DNA from: an uncultured Coriobacteriales bacterium
GTDB taxonomy: Bacteria > Actinomycetota > Coriobacteriia > Coriobacteriales > UMGS124
Reading direction: 5' to 3'
Length of the DNA stretch: 64,000 nucleotides
Assembly (NCBI GenBank): GCA_934636245.1
Contig: CAKUAI010000012.1
Span: forward strand, 1-64,000
Made by a program: the position numbers and the translations under genes. The notes under the pieces are model-generated. The model saw nothing but the letters and a program-made list of their open reading frames with translations. It was not told the origin of the DNA and searched no databases. Positions 30,967 to 40,326 of this stretch are shown in pieces. Every line of letters begins with the position of its first letter. Position 1 is the stretch's first letter.

Positions 30967-32172
30967 TTAGCCTTGGACGGGAAGCGCGCTCGTTACCTGG
31001 GTGCTGGTGTCCGTCTCGCTCAGGGTCGCCACAGACTCGTCGCTTTGCACGGCGGTGGTGGAGCCCGCCTCTCCGAAGACCTGATCGAGAATGTCGGTCA
31101 CCCAGGTGGAGGAGTTCTCGCCGCTTCCGCGCTTGACCTCGGCGGGAATGGGTGTGTCGGCGGGGGTGTAGGGGGCGTTGTCCACCGTGATGGGCACCTC
31201 GTCGGGCATGACGAGGCCCCAGGTCTTGTGGGCCATGTCCTGCACGCCCTCGGCGGTCTGCAACGCGCTCACGCTCTTCTGCAGGGCGTCGACGCGCGTT
31301 TGGTTTTGGGCGAGCTCGTTGGTCAGGCGCTCGTTTTCGCGCATGGCGCTGTAGAGTTGTTGGGCGGGCGTGTAGAGCGTCACGCAGGTGACCACGACGC
31401 ATGCCAGGCAGGTGAGGGTCATGGCGGCACGGCGGATGAACTCCTCGGTGTCGCGCGGGGCCGCGATGATGTCGGACATGCGGAAGGGCCGTTTGACTGC
31501 CTGCTTGTCGGGCGCGTCGGAGTTGCCCTGCTGGGCCGAGGCGGCCGCTGGGCGAGGCCTGGGGCGCGCGACGCCGGCCCTGCTTGCGGCGGGGCGCTCG
31601 CGTGCGGCTCGCTCGGCCGCCTCGATGTACTGCTCTTCGGCGGGGAACTGCTCGGCGGCCTCTGAGGGCCCGGGCGTCTGACGGGGTTTGGGCTCGGCGG
31701 CTTTCACCGTGCGGCTAGCCGCGCGCTGTGCGCGTTGGGCCTGGTTCGACACGGTGGGTCGCGCCTGTGCCTGATGGGCTCCGCCCACCACGACGTGCAT
31801 CTGCGAGCGGATGTCAACGGTGCCGGGGATGGCGACGGGCGGAGCGGCCTGCGGCGCGACGTCTTCATGCTCGGGCTGCGTCGCCCTCTCGATTGTGGGG
31901 GCGGGCCTCCTGCCGAGCAATTTCGCCGCGCGCTTGGCCGACTTGGCACTCGCGTAAGGAGAGGTGTCCACGTCCTGGGCGAAGCTCTCTTGATTGGTGA
32001 AGTCAACCGGGGAACGGCCAAAGTCCGGCTGCGGCACCTGCGTGGGGGCAGGTGCACAGTAGGCGCCTTGGGTGCCTGCTGCCGGTTGCTTTGGGGGCAT
32101 GGGTGCCATGCGTGGGTCTCCTCGGTCAGACGTTGGTGCGGATGCAATCTTGGGGTTGTTCATCATAGCCAT
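30967..32172 (-). CDS. FtsB/DivIC-like septum formation initiator with long cytoplasmic tail
   Basis: 401 residues. About 235 N-terminal residues are disordered, rich in Pro, Ala, Gln and Arg. One membrane helix (AAMTLTCLACVVVTCVTLY) is followed by a coiled coil (MRENERLTNELAQNQTRVD) and a GVQDMAHKTWGLVMPDEVPI segment, the DivIC/FtsB signature (helix, then L-G-x-V-x-P-x-E). The C-terminal 80 residues are Ser/Thr/Asp-rich. Role: divisome assembly with FtsL and FtsQ. Context (ppx directly after) supports this. The start is uncertain; three ATG codons cluster at 32163-32172 and none has a good ribosome site. Confidence 0.82.
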   Translation of the reverse strand: MAMMNNPKIASAPTSDRGDPRMAPMPPKQPAAGTQGAYCAPAPTQVPQPDFGRSPVDFTNQESFAQDVDTSPYASAKSAKRAAKLLGRRPAPTIERATQPEHEDVAPQAAPPVAIPGTVDIRSQMHVVVGGAHQAQARPTVSNQAQRAQRAASRTVKAAEPKPRQTPGPSEAAEQFPAEEQYIEAAERAARERPAASRAGVARPRPRPAAASAQQGNSDAPDKQAVKRPFRMSDIIAAPRDTEEFIRRAAMTLTCLACVVVTCVTLYTPAQQLYSAMRENERLTNELAQNQTRVDALQKSVSALQTAEGVQDMAHKTWGLVMPDEVPITVDNAPYTPADTPIPAEVKRGSGENSSTWVTDILDQVFGEAGSTTAVQSDESVATLSETDTSTQVTSALPVQG

Positions 32173-32315
32173 GATAGCGACCGTTTGCGGCTCTATCGCC
32201 GTGTGGTCTTAGTTTCCATCCATCTTCTGCGCAAGCGTTGCGGTAAAGTTTTACGTGCCTGTCAATTTGACATTTTCGGACGCGTCTGTGAGGCGGGTCT
32301 GCAGAAGGAGCTCAT

Positions 32316-33692
32316 ATGGGAGTCACCGCTATTGTTTTGGCCGCGGGTGAGGGCACGCGCATGAAGTCGGCCCGACCCAAGGTGGTCCACGAGGTTCTGG
32401 GCAAGTCCATGGTGCGCTGGGTCGTCGACGCCGCCCGCACCGCCGGCGTCGACCGCTGCGTCGTCGTGGTGGGCAACGGCGCCGAGCAGGTGGAGGCGCT
32501 CTTCGCCGGCGACGCCGACGTCGAGTGCGTGCTGCAGGAGCAGCGCCTGGGCACGGGCCACGCCGTGCGCGCCGCCCTTGAGAAGACGCAGGTGGAAGAC
32601 GGCCAGGTCCTGGTGCTGTGCGGCGACACGCCCCTTTTGCGCGCCGAGACCCTGAAGTCGCTCGTCGACGCCGCCATGTCGCCTGCTCACGAGGCCGGCG
32701 CCCTTCTCACGATGACCTACGACGACCCCACGGGCTACGGCCGCGTCATGGTGGCCGAGGACGGCTGCGCCACCGCCATCGTGGAGCAGAAGGACTGCAC
32801 GGCCGAGCAGGCGCTCGTCAAGACTTGCAACGCCGGCGTCTACTGCTTCGACGCCGAGCTCCTGCGCGCCCATATCTCCGAGCTTACCTGCGAGAATGCC
32901 CAGAAGGAGTACTACCTCACCGACATGGTGGGCATCCTGCGCGCCCACGGCGCCGCCATGGCGGCCGTCGATTGCCCCGATGCGGTGGAGCTCATGGGCG
33001 TGAACTCGCGCATCCAGCTTGCCCAGGCGAGCCGCGCCATGCAGGAGCGCATCAACCTGGCCCATATGGCCGCCGGCGTCACGATGCTCGACCCCACGCA
33101 GGTGTGGATCGGCCCCGACGTCACGATCGGCCGCGACACCGAGATTCTGCCGGGCACGATGCTGTGGGGCGACACCCACGTCGGCGAGAACTGCGTCGTC
33201 GGCCCCCAGACCCGCCTCACCGACACGCGCGTGGGCTCGGGCTGCGTCGTCGACGAGACCGTGGCCGTGCAGGCCGTGATCGACAACGACGTGGAGTGTG
33301 GCCCGCGTGCCTACCTGCGCCCCGGCGCCCATCTGTGCGACGGCTCCAAGGCGGGCACGCACGTGGAGATCAAGAAGTCCACGGTGGGCAAGGGTTCGAA
33401 GGTGCCGCACCTCTCCTACATCGGCGACTGCACCATCGGCGAGGGCGTCAACATCGGCGCGGGTACCATTACCTGCAACTATGATGGCAAGAACAAGAAC
33501 GCCACCACCATCGGCGACGGTACGTTCATCGGCTCGGACACCATGCTTGTGGCCCCCGTCAACATCGGCAACCGCTGCACGGTGGGCGCTGGCTCCACCA
33601 TCACCCGCGACGTGCCCGACGGCGCCCTTGCGGTGGAGCGCTCCGAACAAACCGTGAAGCCTGGCTGGCGTCCTAAATGGGACCGCGCTTAG
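32316..33692 (+). CDS. glmU: Bifunctional GlmU: UDP-GlcNAc pyrophosphorylase / glucosamine-1-phosphate N-acetyltransferase
   Basis: 458 residues, the usual size. The N-terminal pyrophosphorylase has LAAGEGTRMKSARPKV, LGTGHAVRAAL and LCGDTPLL; the C-terminal left-handed beta helix has GPDVTIGRDTEILPG, KSTVGKGSKVPHLSYIGDC, NIGAGTITCNYDG and the acetyl-CoA site. It makes UDP-N-acetylglucosamine for peptidoglycan. AAGGAG nine bases upstream fixes the ATG. prs follows 86 bases later, a common pairing. Confidence 0.96.
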   Translation: MGVTAIVLAAGEGTRMKSARPKVVHEVLGKSMVRWVVDAARTAGVDRCVVVVGNGAEQVEALFAGDADVECVLQEQRLGTGHAVRAALEKTQVEDGQVLVLCGDTPLLRAETLKSLVDAAMSPAHEAGALLTMTYDDPTGYGRVMVAEDGCATAIVEQKDCTAEQALVKTCNAGVYCFDAELLRAHISELTCENAQKEYYLTDMVGILRAHGAAMAAVDCPDAVELMGVNSRIQLAQASRAMQERINLAHMAAGVTMLDPTQVWIGPDVTIGRDTEILPGTMLWGDTHVGENCVVGPQTRLTDTRVGSGCVVDETVAVQAVIDNDVECGPRAYLRPGAHLCDGSKAGTHVEIKKSTVGKGSKVPHLSYIGDCTIGEGVNIGAGTITCNYDGKNKNATTIGDGTFIGSDTMLVAPVNIGNRCTVGAGSTITRDVPDGALAVERSEQTVKPGWRPKWDRA

Positions 33693-33778
33693 CGTATAAA
33701 CTGCAGTATTGTTTGTACGATGCGTTTTGTAGGCAATTGTAGGCTGGGCACACAACGTTTGAGAGGGGCACGGAACAG

Positions 33779-34756
33779 ATGAATCCCATCCAGAAGAGCA
33801 TGAAGGTCTTCTCCGGCACGTCGAATAGGGCGTTCGCCGAGGCGGTGGCCGCAAAGCTCGGCACGACGCTGGGAGATCTGCAGATCGAGAAGTTCGCCAA
33901 CGGCGAGATTTACACGCGTTTCGCCGAGAGCGTGCGCGGCTGCGACGTCTTCTTCATCCAGTCGGTTTCCGGTCCTCACCTCAACGACATGCTGATGGAG
34001 GTCCTGATCGCCGCTGACGCCGCCAAGCGCGCTTCCGCTCGTACCTTCACCGCCGTACTCACCCACTACGCCTACGCTCGTCAGGACCGCAAGGCCCAGC
34101 CCCGCGAGCCCATCACGGCCCGCCTGGTCGCTGACCTCTACGAGGTCGCCGGCGTCAACCGCGTCATCACGGTCGACCTGCACCAGGGCCAGATCCAGGG
34201 TTACTTCGACGTCCCGGTGAACCACCTCACCGCCATGCCCATCTTCGCCGAGTACTACACGGCCAAGGGCTTCGACATGAACAACACCGTCGTCGTTTCG
34301 CCTGACGTGGGTCGCGCCAAGGCCTCCAAGCGCCTGGCCGACATGCTCGGCTGCGACCTGGCCGTGGCCCACAAGAACCGTGCCGCCCACAACGAGGCCG
34401 AGGTCATGGGCATCCTGGGCAACATCCAGGGCAAGACCTGCATCATCAACGACGACATGATCGACACCGCCGGCACCCTGTGCGGCGCGGTGCGCGAGCT
34501 CAAGAACCTCGGCGCTGGCGACATCTACGTGGGCGCCACGCATGGCCTGTTCTCTGGCCCTGCCTACGAGCGCCTGCTCGACCCGACCCTGCCTATCGTT
34601 GAGGTCGCCGTCACCGATGCTGTGCCCGTGCCCGTGGAGAAGCGCGGCGACCGCATCAAGGTCCTGTCGCTTGCCGACGAGTTCGCTAAGGCCATCCAGA
34701 ACGTCTACGACGAGACGTCCGTCTCCAAGATGCTGGGTGTCAACCCCGAGTTCTAA
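33779..34756 (+). CDS. prs: Ribose-phosphate pyrophosphokinase
   Basis: 325 residues. Converts ribose 5-phosphate and ATP to PRPP for nucleotide, His and Trp synthesis. Motifs: FSGTSNRAFAEAVAAKL, FANGEIYTRFAESVRG, YARQDRKAQPREPI, the catalytic flexible loop, VVSPDVGRAKASKRLAD and the PRPP loop DDMIDTAGTL. GAGAGGGG lies upstream of the ATG. Ends at a strong terminator. Confidence 0.96.
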   Translation: MNPIQKSMKVFSGTSNRAFAEAVAAKLGTTLGDLQIEKFANGEIYTRFAESVRGCDVFFIQSVSGPHLNDMLMEVLIAADAAKRASARTFTAVLTHYAYARQDRKAQPREPITARLVADLYEVAGVNRVITVDLHQGQIQGYFDVPVNHLTAMPIFAEYYTAKGFDMNNTVVVSPDVGRAKASKRLADMLGCDLAVAHKNRAAHNEAEVMGILGNIQGKTCIINDDMIDTAGTLCGAVRELKNLGAGDIYVGATHGLFSGPAYERLLDPTLPIVEVAVTDAVPVPVEKRGDRIKVLSLADEFAKAIQNVYDETSVSKMLGVNPEF

Positions 34757-34765
34757 TCCAATTGG

Positions 34766-34805
34766 GGCAGGCCAGGACATGTGCCGTGGCCTGCCTTTTG
34801 TTTTT
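34766..34805 (+). terminator. Terminator of glmU-prs
   Basis: GGCAGGCC (34766-34773) pairs with GGCCTGCC (34788-34795), then TTTTGTTTTT. A second hairpin (CGAGCCAGG-GTTG-CCTGGCTCG, 34833-34854) lies in the pth leader. Confidence 0.8.
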
Positions 34806-34874
34806 CTGCAAGCAAGGTACAGTGCGAGTGGTCGAGCCAGGGTTGCCTGGCTCGATTTGTATGGGAGGGGTCAG

Positions 34875-35471
34875 ATGGCGGGCAAAACCGTCAAAGACGT
34901 GCCGGTTGGCATTGTGTGCGGCCTGGGAAACCCTGGCAGCGAGTATGAGCGCACGAGGCACAACGCCGGTTTCTTGGCAATCGACGCGCTGGCAAACGAG
35001 CTGGGCGCGCGCTACTGGAAGAACAAACCGGGTGCGGCCGTGTGCGAGGTGAGCGTTGCGGGCCGCAAGGTCGTGCTCGTGAAGCCCCAGTCGTACATGA
35101 ACGTCTCGGGTGGGCCTCTCAAGAAGATTGCCGAAGAGTACCGCGTGCCTGCCGTCGGCATCCTGGTGATCCACGACGAGCTCGAACTGCCTGCGGGTGC
35201 AATTGCGCTCAAGATGGGTGGCGGCCACGCCGGCCACAACGGCCTGCGTTCCATCGGCGAGAAGCTGGGTACCCCCGACTACCCGCGCGTGCGCTGCGGC
35301 ATCGGCCGTCCGCCGGGAAAGATGGCCCCGGCCGACTACGTCCTCCAGCAGCTGCGCGGCCGCGACTGGGAGGAGTTCGAGGTCACGGCGGCCGATGCGG
35401 CCCTTGCAGCCCGTTTCGCCCTGGAGCAGGGCGTGGCTGCGGCGCTTGCCAAGTACCCGGCCAAGAAGTAG
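34875..35471 (+). CDS. pth: Peptidyl-tRNA hydrolase
   Basis: 198 residues. CGLGNPGSEYERTRHNAGF holds the catalytic His and substrate Asn; VIHDELELPAG and GGGHAGHNGLRSI complete the active site. It recycles peptidyl-tRNAs released during translation. ATG 34875 is preceded by GGGAGGGG. A long overlapping extension of the same frame into prs is not coding. Confidence 0.95.
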   Translation: MAGKTVKDVPVGIVCGLGNPGSEYERTRHNAGFLAIDALANELGARYWKNKPGAAVCEVSVAGRKVVLVKPQSYMNVSGGPLKKIAEEYRVPAVGILVIHDELELPAGAIALKMGGGHAGHNGLRSIGEKLGTPDYPRVRCGIGRPPGKMAPADYVLQQLRGRDWEEFEVTAADAALAARFALEQGVAAALAKYPAKK

Positions 35472-35602
35472 GGGCTTGTGAGGCGCCGGGCGTCTCGGTG
35501 TGAGTTTTTCGCTCAGTGGCACCCTGTGGGTGGCGGGCGGCCCGCGGGGGTCGCATCATGACGTGCATTGATGAGGCATACAATGCTGACGGGGAGGGAA
35601 CC

Positions 35603-36475
35603 GTGCATCGAATTCTGAAGAAGGAGCTTCTGGCGCAGGGCACGTGGCTCATGCGCGTGGAGGCGCCGGCCGTTGCCGCCAAGGCGCAGGCCGGACAGTT
35701 CTTCCTGGTGCGCGCACGCGAGGGAGCCGAGCGTGTGCCGTTTACGTTCTGTGACTGGAACGCCCAAGAGGGCTGGATTGAGTTCGTGTTCCTCGTGGTG
35801 GGACGCACGACCGAGCTGCTCACGACCTTCGAGGAGGGCCAGGAGCTGCTCGACGTGACCGGTCCTCTGGGGAACCCCTCCAACATGGAGGGCGTCGCCG
35901 GGCAGCGCTGGGCTGTGGCGGGCGGCGGCGTGGGCCTGGCGGCCGCATACCCCGTGGCACGTGCGCTGGCGCAGGCCGGCGCCAAGGTGAGTGCCATCGT
36001 GGCTGCTCGTAGCCGCGACCTGCTCGTGCTTGAGGACAAGTTCCGCGCAATCGAGGGCGCCGATATCATCGTTGTGACCGATGACGGCTCCTACGGCGAG
36101 AAGGGCTTTGCCACCGGTCCTCTGGAGCGCCTGGCCAAGGCCGGTGAGATCGACCATGCCTTTGCCGTGGGCCCCGTCCCCATGATGGGCGCCTGCGTGA
36201 AGGCCGTGTCGGCCTACGACGTGCCTGTGACCGTGTCGCTCAACCCGGTCATGCTCGACGGCACTGGCATGTGCGGCGGCTGCCGCGTGGTGGTGGACGG
36301 CCAGGTCCGCTTTGCCTGCATCGACGGTGTCGACTTCGACGGCGCCAAGGTTGACTGGGCCGACCTGCGTAGCCGCCTGCGCACGTTCGCCGCGCAGGAG
36401 AAGGAGTCGCTCGAGCTCGCCCATGCCTGCCGCATGCAGGCGACGGCCGATGCCCTGGAAGGAGCCGCACGATGA
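35603..36475 (+). CDS. nfnA: NfnA: NAD(H)-binding subunit of electron-bifurcating ferredoxin:NADP+ oxidoreductase
   Basis: 290 residues. A ferredoxin-reductase-like protein: FAD domain (VPFTFCDWN, GPLGNPSNM), NAD domain (WAVAGGGVGLAAAYPVARAL, VTDDGSYGEKGFATGPL) and a [2Fe-2S] site in MLDGTGMCGGCRVVVDG with FACIDG. With NfnB it couples NADH and reduced ferredoxin to NADPH formation. GTG 35603 follows GGGAGGG and begins VHRILKKELL as in homologues; an ATG at 35558 is the alternative. The last four bases overlap nfnB (ATGA). Confidence 0.9.
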   Translation: MHRILKKELLAQGTWLMRVEAPAVAAKAQAGQFFLVRAREGAERVPFTFCDWNAQEGWIEFVFLVVGRTTELLTTFEEGQELLDVTGPLGNPSNMEGVAGQRWAVAGGGVGLAAAYPVARALAQAGAKVSAIVAARSRDLLVLEDKFRAIEGADIIVVTDDGSYGEKGFATGPLERLAKAGEIDHAFAVGPVPMMGACVKAVSAYDVPVTVSLNPVMLDGTGMCGGCRVVVDGQVRFACIDGVDFDGAKVDWADLRSRLRTFAAQEKESLELAHACRMQATADALEGAAR

Positions 36476-37941
36476 GCCAGCTGCAAGAGGGCGCCGCTGT
36501 GCCCGAGCGTTACAAGCCCAATGCGAAGGCGCCCCGCACGCCTGCCCGCGAGGTCGCCCCGCAGGAGCGCGTGCAGGGCTTCATGCCTGTTGACCTGGGC
36601 TATACCGACGACGATGCTGTGCTCGAGGCAAACCGCTGCCTGGACTGCGCGCGTCCTGCGTGCGTGCAGGGCTGCCCCGTGGGCGTCGACATCCCCCATT
36701 TCATCGAGGCCATCCGTGCCCGCGACTGGGAGCGCGGCCTGGACGTCGTGCGTCGCGACAACCTGCTGCCGAGCGTGTGCGGCCGCGTGTGCCCGCAGGA
36801 GACGCAGTGCGAAGGTGCCTGCGTGCTCGCCAAGCGCGGCAACCCCATCGCCATCGGCCAGCTCGAGCGCTTCCTGGGCGACAAGGCCGACGAGCTTGCG
36901 GGCGAGGCTGCGGCCGATTCCGGCGCGCCTGAGGCTGGCGCCGCCGATGCCGATGCCGCTGCTCCGCGTCGCGTCGCGGTAGTGGGCAGCGGCCCTGCCG
37001 GCATCACCTGCGCCTTTGAGTTGGCGCGCGCCGGTGTGGAGGTCACCATTTTTGACTCGCTGTTCCGTCTGGGCGGCGTGCTCGTGTACGGCATCCCGGA
37101 GTTCCGCCTTCCCAAGGCCGTCGTTGCCCGCGAGCTCGAGGCCCTGGAGGCGCTCGGCGTGCGCGTGGAGACCAACATGGTCGCCGGCCGCACCTTCACG
37201 GTCGACGAGCTGCTCGGCGAGCGCGGTTTCGACGCCGTGTTCATCGGCGTGGGCGCGGGCCTTCCCAAGATGCTCGGCGTGCCTGGCGAGAACGCATGCG
37301 GCGTGATGTGCGCCAACGAGTACCTCACGCGCGTGAACCTCATGCGCGCCTATGACTTCCCGCAGGTAGACACGCCCGTGCGTCCCGGCAAGAACGTCGT
37401 CGTCTTCGGCGGCGGCAACGTCGCCATGGACGCGGCCCGCACGGCGCTTCGCCTGGGCGCCGAGACGGTCACGCTGTGCTACCGCCGTACCGAGGCCGAG
37501 ATGCCTGCCCGCAGGGCCGAGATTGAGCACGCCAAGGCCGAGGGCGTGCGCCTCATGGAGCTCGTGGGCCCGCTCGGCTTTGAGGCCGACGAGGCCGGCA
37601 ACGTGTGCGCCGCCCGCCTGCAGCGCATGGAGCTCGGCGAGCCCGACGAGGGTGGCCGTCGTCGCCCCGTGGCGCTTACGGGGCAGGACGCCGTCGCGCA
37701 GATTCCCTGCGACCTGGCCATCACAGCCATCGGCACGAACGCCTGCCCGCTCGTGGGGGCCATGGCTCCTGGCGTCGCGCTCAACCGCTGGGGCTACATC
37801 GAGGCCGACGAGGACGGGCGCACCAGCCAGCCGGGTGTATGGGCCGGCGGCGACATCGTGACCGGCGCGGCCACCGTCATCCTTGCGATGGGTGCCGGAA
37901 AGCGTAGTGCGCACAGCATTCTCGAGTCCTTCGGGGCCTAG
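36472..37941 (+). CDS. nfnB: NfnB: NADP(H)-binding subunit, glutamate synthase small-chain family
   Basis: 489 residues. N-terminal cluster-binding domain (CLDCARPACVQGCPVGVDIP, then CGRVCPQETQCEGACV), FAD site VVGSGPAGITCAFELARAG and NADPH site VVFGGGNVAMDAARTALRLGA. An Ala/Asp-rich insert (AADSGAPEAGAADADAAAP) separates the cluster and FAD parts. The subunit is related to GltD, but pairing with nfnA and the absence of a glutamate synthase large chain point to Nfn. ATG 36472 overlaps the nfnA stop. Confidence 0.92.
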   Translation: MSQLQEGAAVPERYKPNAKAPRTPAREVAPQERVQGFMPVDLGYTDDDAVLEANRCLDCARPACVQGCPVGVDIPHFIEAIRARDWERGLDVVRRDNLLPSVCGRVCPQETQCEGACVLAKRGNPIAIGQLERFLGDKADELAGEAAADSGAPEAGAADADAAAPRRVAVVGSGPAGITCAFELARAGVEVTIFDSLFRLGGVLVYGIPEFRLPKAVVARELEALEALGVRVETNMVAGRTFTVDELLGERGFDAVFIGVGAGLPKMLGVPGENACGVMCANEYLTRVNLMRAYDFPQVDTPVRPGKNVVVFGGGNVAMDAARTALRLGAETVTLCYRRTEAEMPARRAEIEHAKAEGVRLMELVGPLGFEADEAGNVCAARLQRMELGEPDEGGRRRPVALTGQDAVAQIPCDLAITAIGTNACPLVGAMAPGVALNRWGYIEADEDGRTSQPGVWAGGDIVTGAATVILAMGAGKRSAHSILESFGA

Positions 37942-37971
37942 TTTCTAAAACACAAAACACCTGGTAGAGTG

Positions 37972-38037
37972 CGGTCGCGTCGCGGTTAAGCTTTTTTGGG
38001 AGCAGCCCAGACAAGCTTTGCGGCGCGACCGTTTTTT
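37972..38037 (+). terminator. Terminator of nfnAB
   Basis: CGGTCGCGTCGC (37972-37983) pairs with GCGGCGCGACCG (38020-38031, one wobble), followed by six T. The loop contains an inner AAGCTT pair. Confidence 0.75.
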
Positions 38038-38131
38038 CGTCAAAAGCCGAGGCGCATCGCCGACGCAATCCGGCCCCGGCAGTCGTAGAATGGTATCCGA
38101 CTGTCCGCAATGTAAGGGGAGGTTTTTAGCT

Positions 38132-39535
38132 GTGAACCGTACAACCGTCGCCAGCATCTTCGCCAACTCCGAAAGCCTGGGAGGAACCACGCTGACCGTG
38201 GCGGGATGGGCGCGCTCCATCCGTGACTCCAAGGCCGTGGGATTCGTTGCCCTCAACGACGGCAGCTGCTTCAACAACCTTCAGGTCGTCCTGAGCCGCG
38301 ACGTCCTGTCCAACTACGACGAGATCGTCGCGCAGAACGTGGGCACCGCCTTTGTTGTGACCGGCGAGCTTGTGCTGACGCCCGGCGCCCAGCAGCCCTT
38401 CGAGCTCAAGGCGCTTACCATCGAGGTCGAGGGTCCCTCGGCTCCCGACTACCCGCTGCAGAAGAAGCGCCACACCGTCGAGTACCTGCGCACCATCCAG
38501 CACCTGCGCCCCCGCACCAACCTGTTCAGCGCCGTGTTCCGCGTGCGCTCCGTGGCCGCCTTCGCCATCCACTCCTTCTTCCAGGAGCGCGGCTTCGTCT
38601 ATGTGAACACGCCCATCATCACCGCAAGCGACTGCGAGGGCGCCGGCGAGATGTTCCACGTGACCACGATCGACCCGGCCAACCCGCCGCTCGACGACCA
38701 CGGCAACGTCGACTACAGCCAGGACTTCTTCGGCAAGGCCGCCAACCTCACGGTGTCGGGCCAGCTCCAGGCCGAGAACTTCGCCATGGCGTTCGGCGAC
38801 GTCTACACCTTCGGCCCGACGTTCCGCGCCGAGAACTCCAACACGCAGCGCCATGCCGCCGAGTTTTGGATGGTGGAGCCCGAGATTGCCTTCGCCGACC
38901 TCGAGGACGACATGAACCTCGCCGAGGACATGCTCAAGTACGTCATCCGCTACGTCATGGATCACTGCCCCGACGAGCTCAACTTCTTCAATTCCTTCGT
39001 CGACAAGGGCCTCATCGAGCGCCTGGAGCACGTCGCTTCCAGCGATTTCGGCCGCATCAGCTACACCGACGCCGTCAAGGTTCTCGAAGAGGCGGTCGCC
39101 GGCGGTCATGAGTTCGAGTACCCGGTGTACTGGGGCTGCGACCTGGCCACCGAGCACGAGCGCTTCCTCACTGAGCAGCACTTCAAGCGTCCCGTCTTTG
39201 TGACCGACTACCCCGCCGAGATCAAGGCGTTCTACATGCGCATGAACGACGACGGCAAGACCGTCGCGGCCACCGACTGTCTGGTGCCCGGCATCGGCGA
39301 GATCATCGGCGGCTCGCAGCGTGAGGAGCGCCTCGACCTGCTCGAGAAGCGCATCACCGACCTGGGCATGAACCCTGAGCAGTACAAGTACTACCTCGAC
39401 CTGCGCCGTTACGGCAGCTGCAAGCACGCAGGCTTCGGCCTGGGCTTCGAGCGCCTCGTGATGTACCTCACGGGCGTGTCGAACATCCGCGACGTGCTGC
39501 CGCACCCCCGCACCGTGGGCAACGCGGATTTCTAA
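38132..39535 (+). CDS. asnS: Asparaginyl-tRNA synthetase
   Basis: 467 residues. OB-fold anticodon domain (TVAGWARSIRDSKAVGFVAL), then class II core with motif 2 FGPTFRAENSNTQRHAAEFWMVEPE and motif 3 GFGLGFERLVMY. TASDCEGAGEMF is characteristic of AsnRS rather than AspRS. GTG 38132 follows GGGGAGG by ten bases; the upstream extension of the frame covers the terminator of nfnAB and is not coding. Confidence 0.95.
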   Translation: MNRTTVASIFANSESLGGTTLTVAGWARSIRDSKAVGFVALNDGSCFNNLQVVLSRDVLSNYDEIVAQNVGTAFVVTGELVLTPGAQQPFELKALTIEVEGPSAPDYPLQKKRHTVEYLRTIQHLRPRTNLFSAVFRVRSVAAFAIHSFFQERGFVYVNTPIITASDCEGAGEMFHVTTIDPANPPLDDHGNVDYSQDFFGKAANLTVSGQLQAENFAMAFGDVYTFGPTFRAENSNTQRHAAEFWMVEPEIAFADLEDDMNLAEDMLKYVIRYVMDHCPDELNFFNSFVDKGLIERLEHVASSDFGRISYTDAVKVLEEAVAGGHEFEYPVYWGCDLATEHERFLTEQHFKRPVFVTDYPAEIKAFYMRMNDDGKTVAATDCLVPGIGEIIGGSQREERLDLLEKRITDLGMNPEQYKYYLDLRRYGSCKHAGFGLGFERLVMYLTGVSNIRDVLPHPRTVGNADF

Positions 39536-39548
39536 GGAACGAGCGCAA

Positions 39549-39610
39549 GACGCCGCGCCGGCGTCGCATGAGAGATTACGCGCGGGGCGTGCCGTCGGGT
39601 GCGCCCCGCG
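39549..39610 (+). terminator. Two stacked hairpins after asnS
   Basis: GACGCCG-CGC-CGGCGTC (39549-39565) and CGCGGGGCG / CGCCCCGCG (39581-39589, 39602-39610). No T run. A -10-like TATAGT (39612-39617) follows, probably for rsmD. Confidence 0.4.
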
Positions 39611-39678
39611 GTATAGTCTTCTGCGTGCTTGGCCACGATAGCCCCCAACCTGTTTTTGCTTCGCCTTAAAGGAGTCTT

Positions 39679-40326
39679 ATGCGCATCATCGCAGGCAGTG
39701 CCCGCGGCAGGGAGATTTCGGCCCCCAAGGGGCTCGAGACGCGCCCTGTGACCGACATCATCCGCGAGTCGCTCTTCAACATCTGGCAGTTCGACGTGGA
39801 GGGGGCCGACTTCCTCGACCTCTTCAGCGGCAGCGGCTGCATGGGCCTGGAGGCCCTCTCCCGCGGCGCCAACCGCGCCGTGATGGTGGACGCAGGTTCC
39901 GACCAGGTGCGTGTCATCCGCGCCAACCTCAAGAAGACGGGCCTGGACAAGTGCCATGCCGAGGTCGTGCGCGACGACGTGTTCCGCGTCATCGGCCATC
40001 TGGGCCGCACGCACCAGACCTTCGACATCGTGTACCTCGACCCGCCCTTCACGGTGGACGAGATCTTCATCCCCGTCATGGAGGCCCTGGCCGATGGCGC
40101 CCTGCTCGCCGAGGGCGGCACGGTCGCCATCCGTACGCGCGACCGCAAGGAGATGCCCGACGACTTCGGCGTGCTGCACAAGGTGCGCCTGAAGCGTTAC
40201 GGCAGCTCCACGGTGCACTTCTACGAGCGCGTGGACGAGGGGCCTGAGGGCGAGCCTGAGACCGCATCTGAGGACGCTCAGGTCGACGGTGACCCCGCAG
40301 CACGGGAGCGCAGCCAGGATGCATAG
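39679..40326 (+). CDS. rsmD: 16S rRNA (guanine(966)-N2)-methyltransferase
   Basis: 215 residues. MRIIAGSARGREISAPKGLE is the family N-terminus; SAM motif FLDLFSGSGCMGLEALSRGA and catalytic IVYLDPPFT. Usual length is about 185; the extra C-terminal 30 residues are acidic (GPEGEPETASEDAQVDGD). AAAGGAG lies six bases before the ATG. Its stop overlaps the next gene. Confidence 0.93.
   Translation: MRIIAGSARGREISAPKGLETRPVTDIIRESLFNIWQFDVEGADFLDLFSGSGCMGLEALSRGANRAVMVDAGSDQVRVIRANLKKTGLDKCHAEVVRDDVFRVIGHLGRTHQTFDIVYLDPPFTVDEIFIPVMEALADGALLAEGGTVAIRTRDRKEMPDDFGVLHKVRLKRYGSSTVHFYERVDEGPEGEPETASEDAQVDGDPAARERSQDA

Noticed and set aside
37942..38131. T-box leader before asnS
   Set aside because: No T-box sequence (TGGNACCGCG) or antiterminator is present; the structure is explained as the nfnAB terminator.
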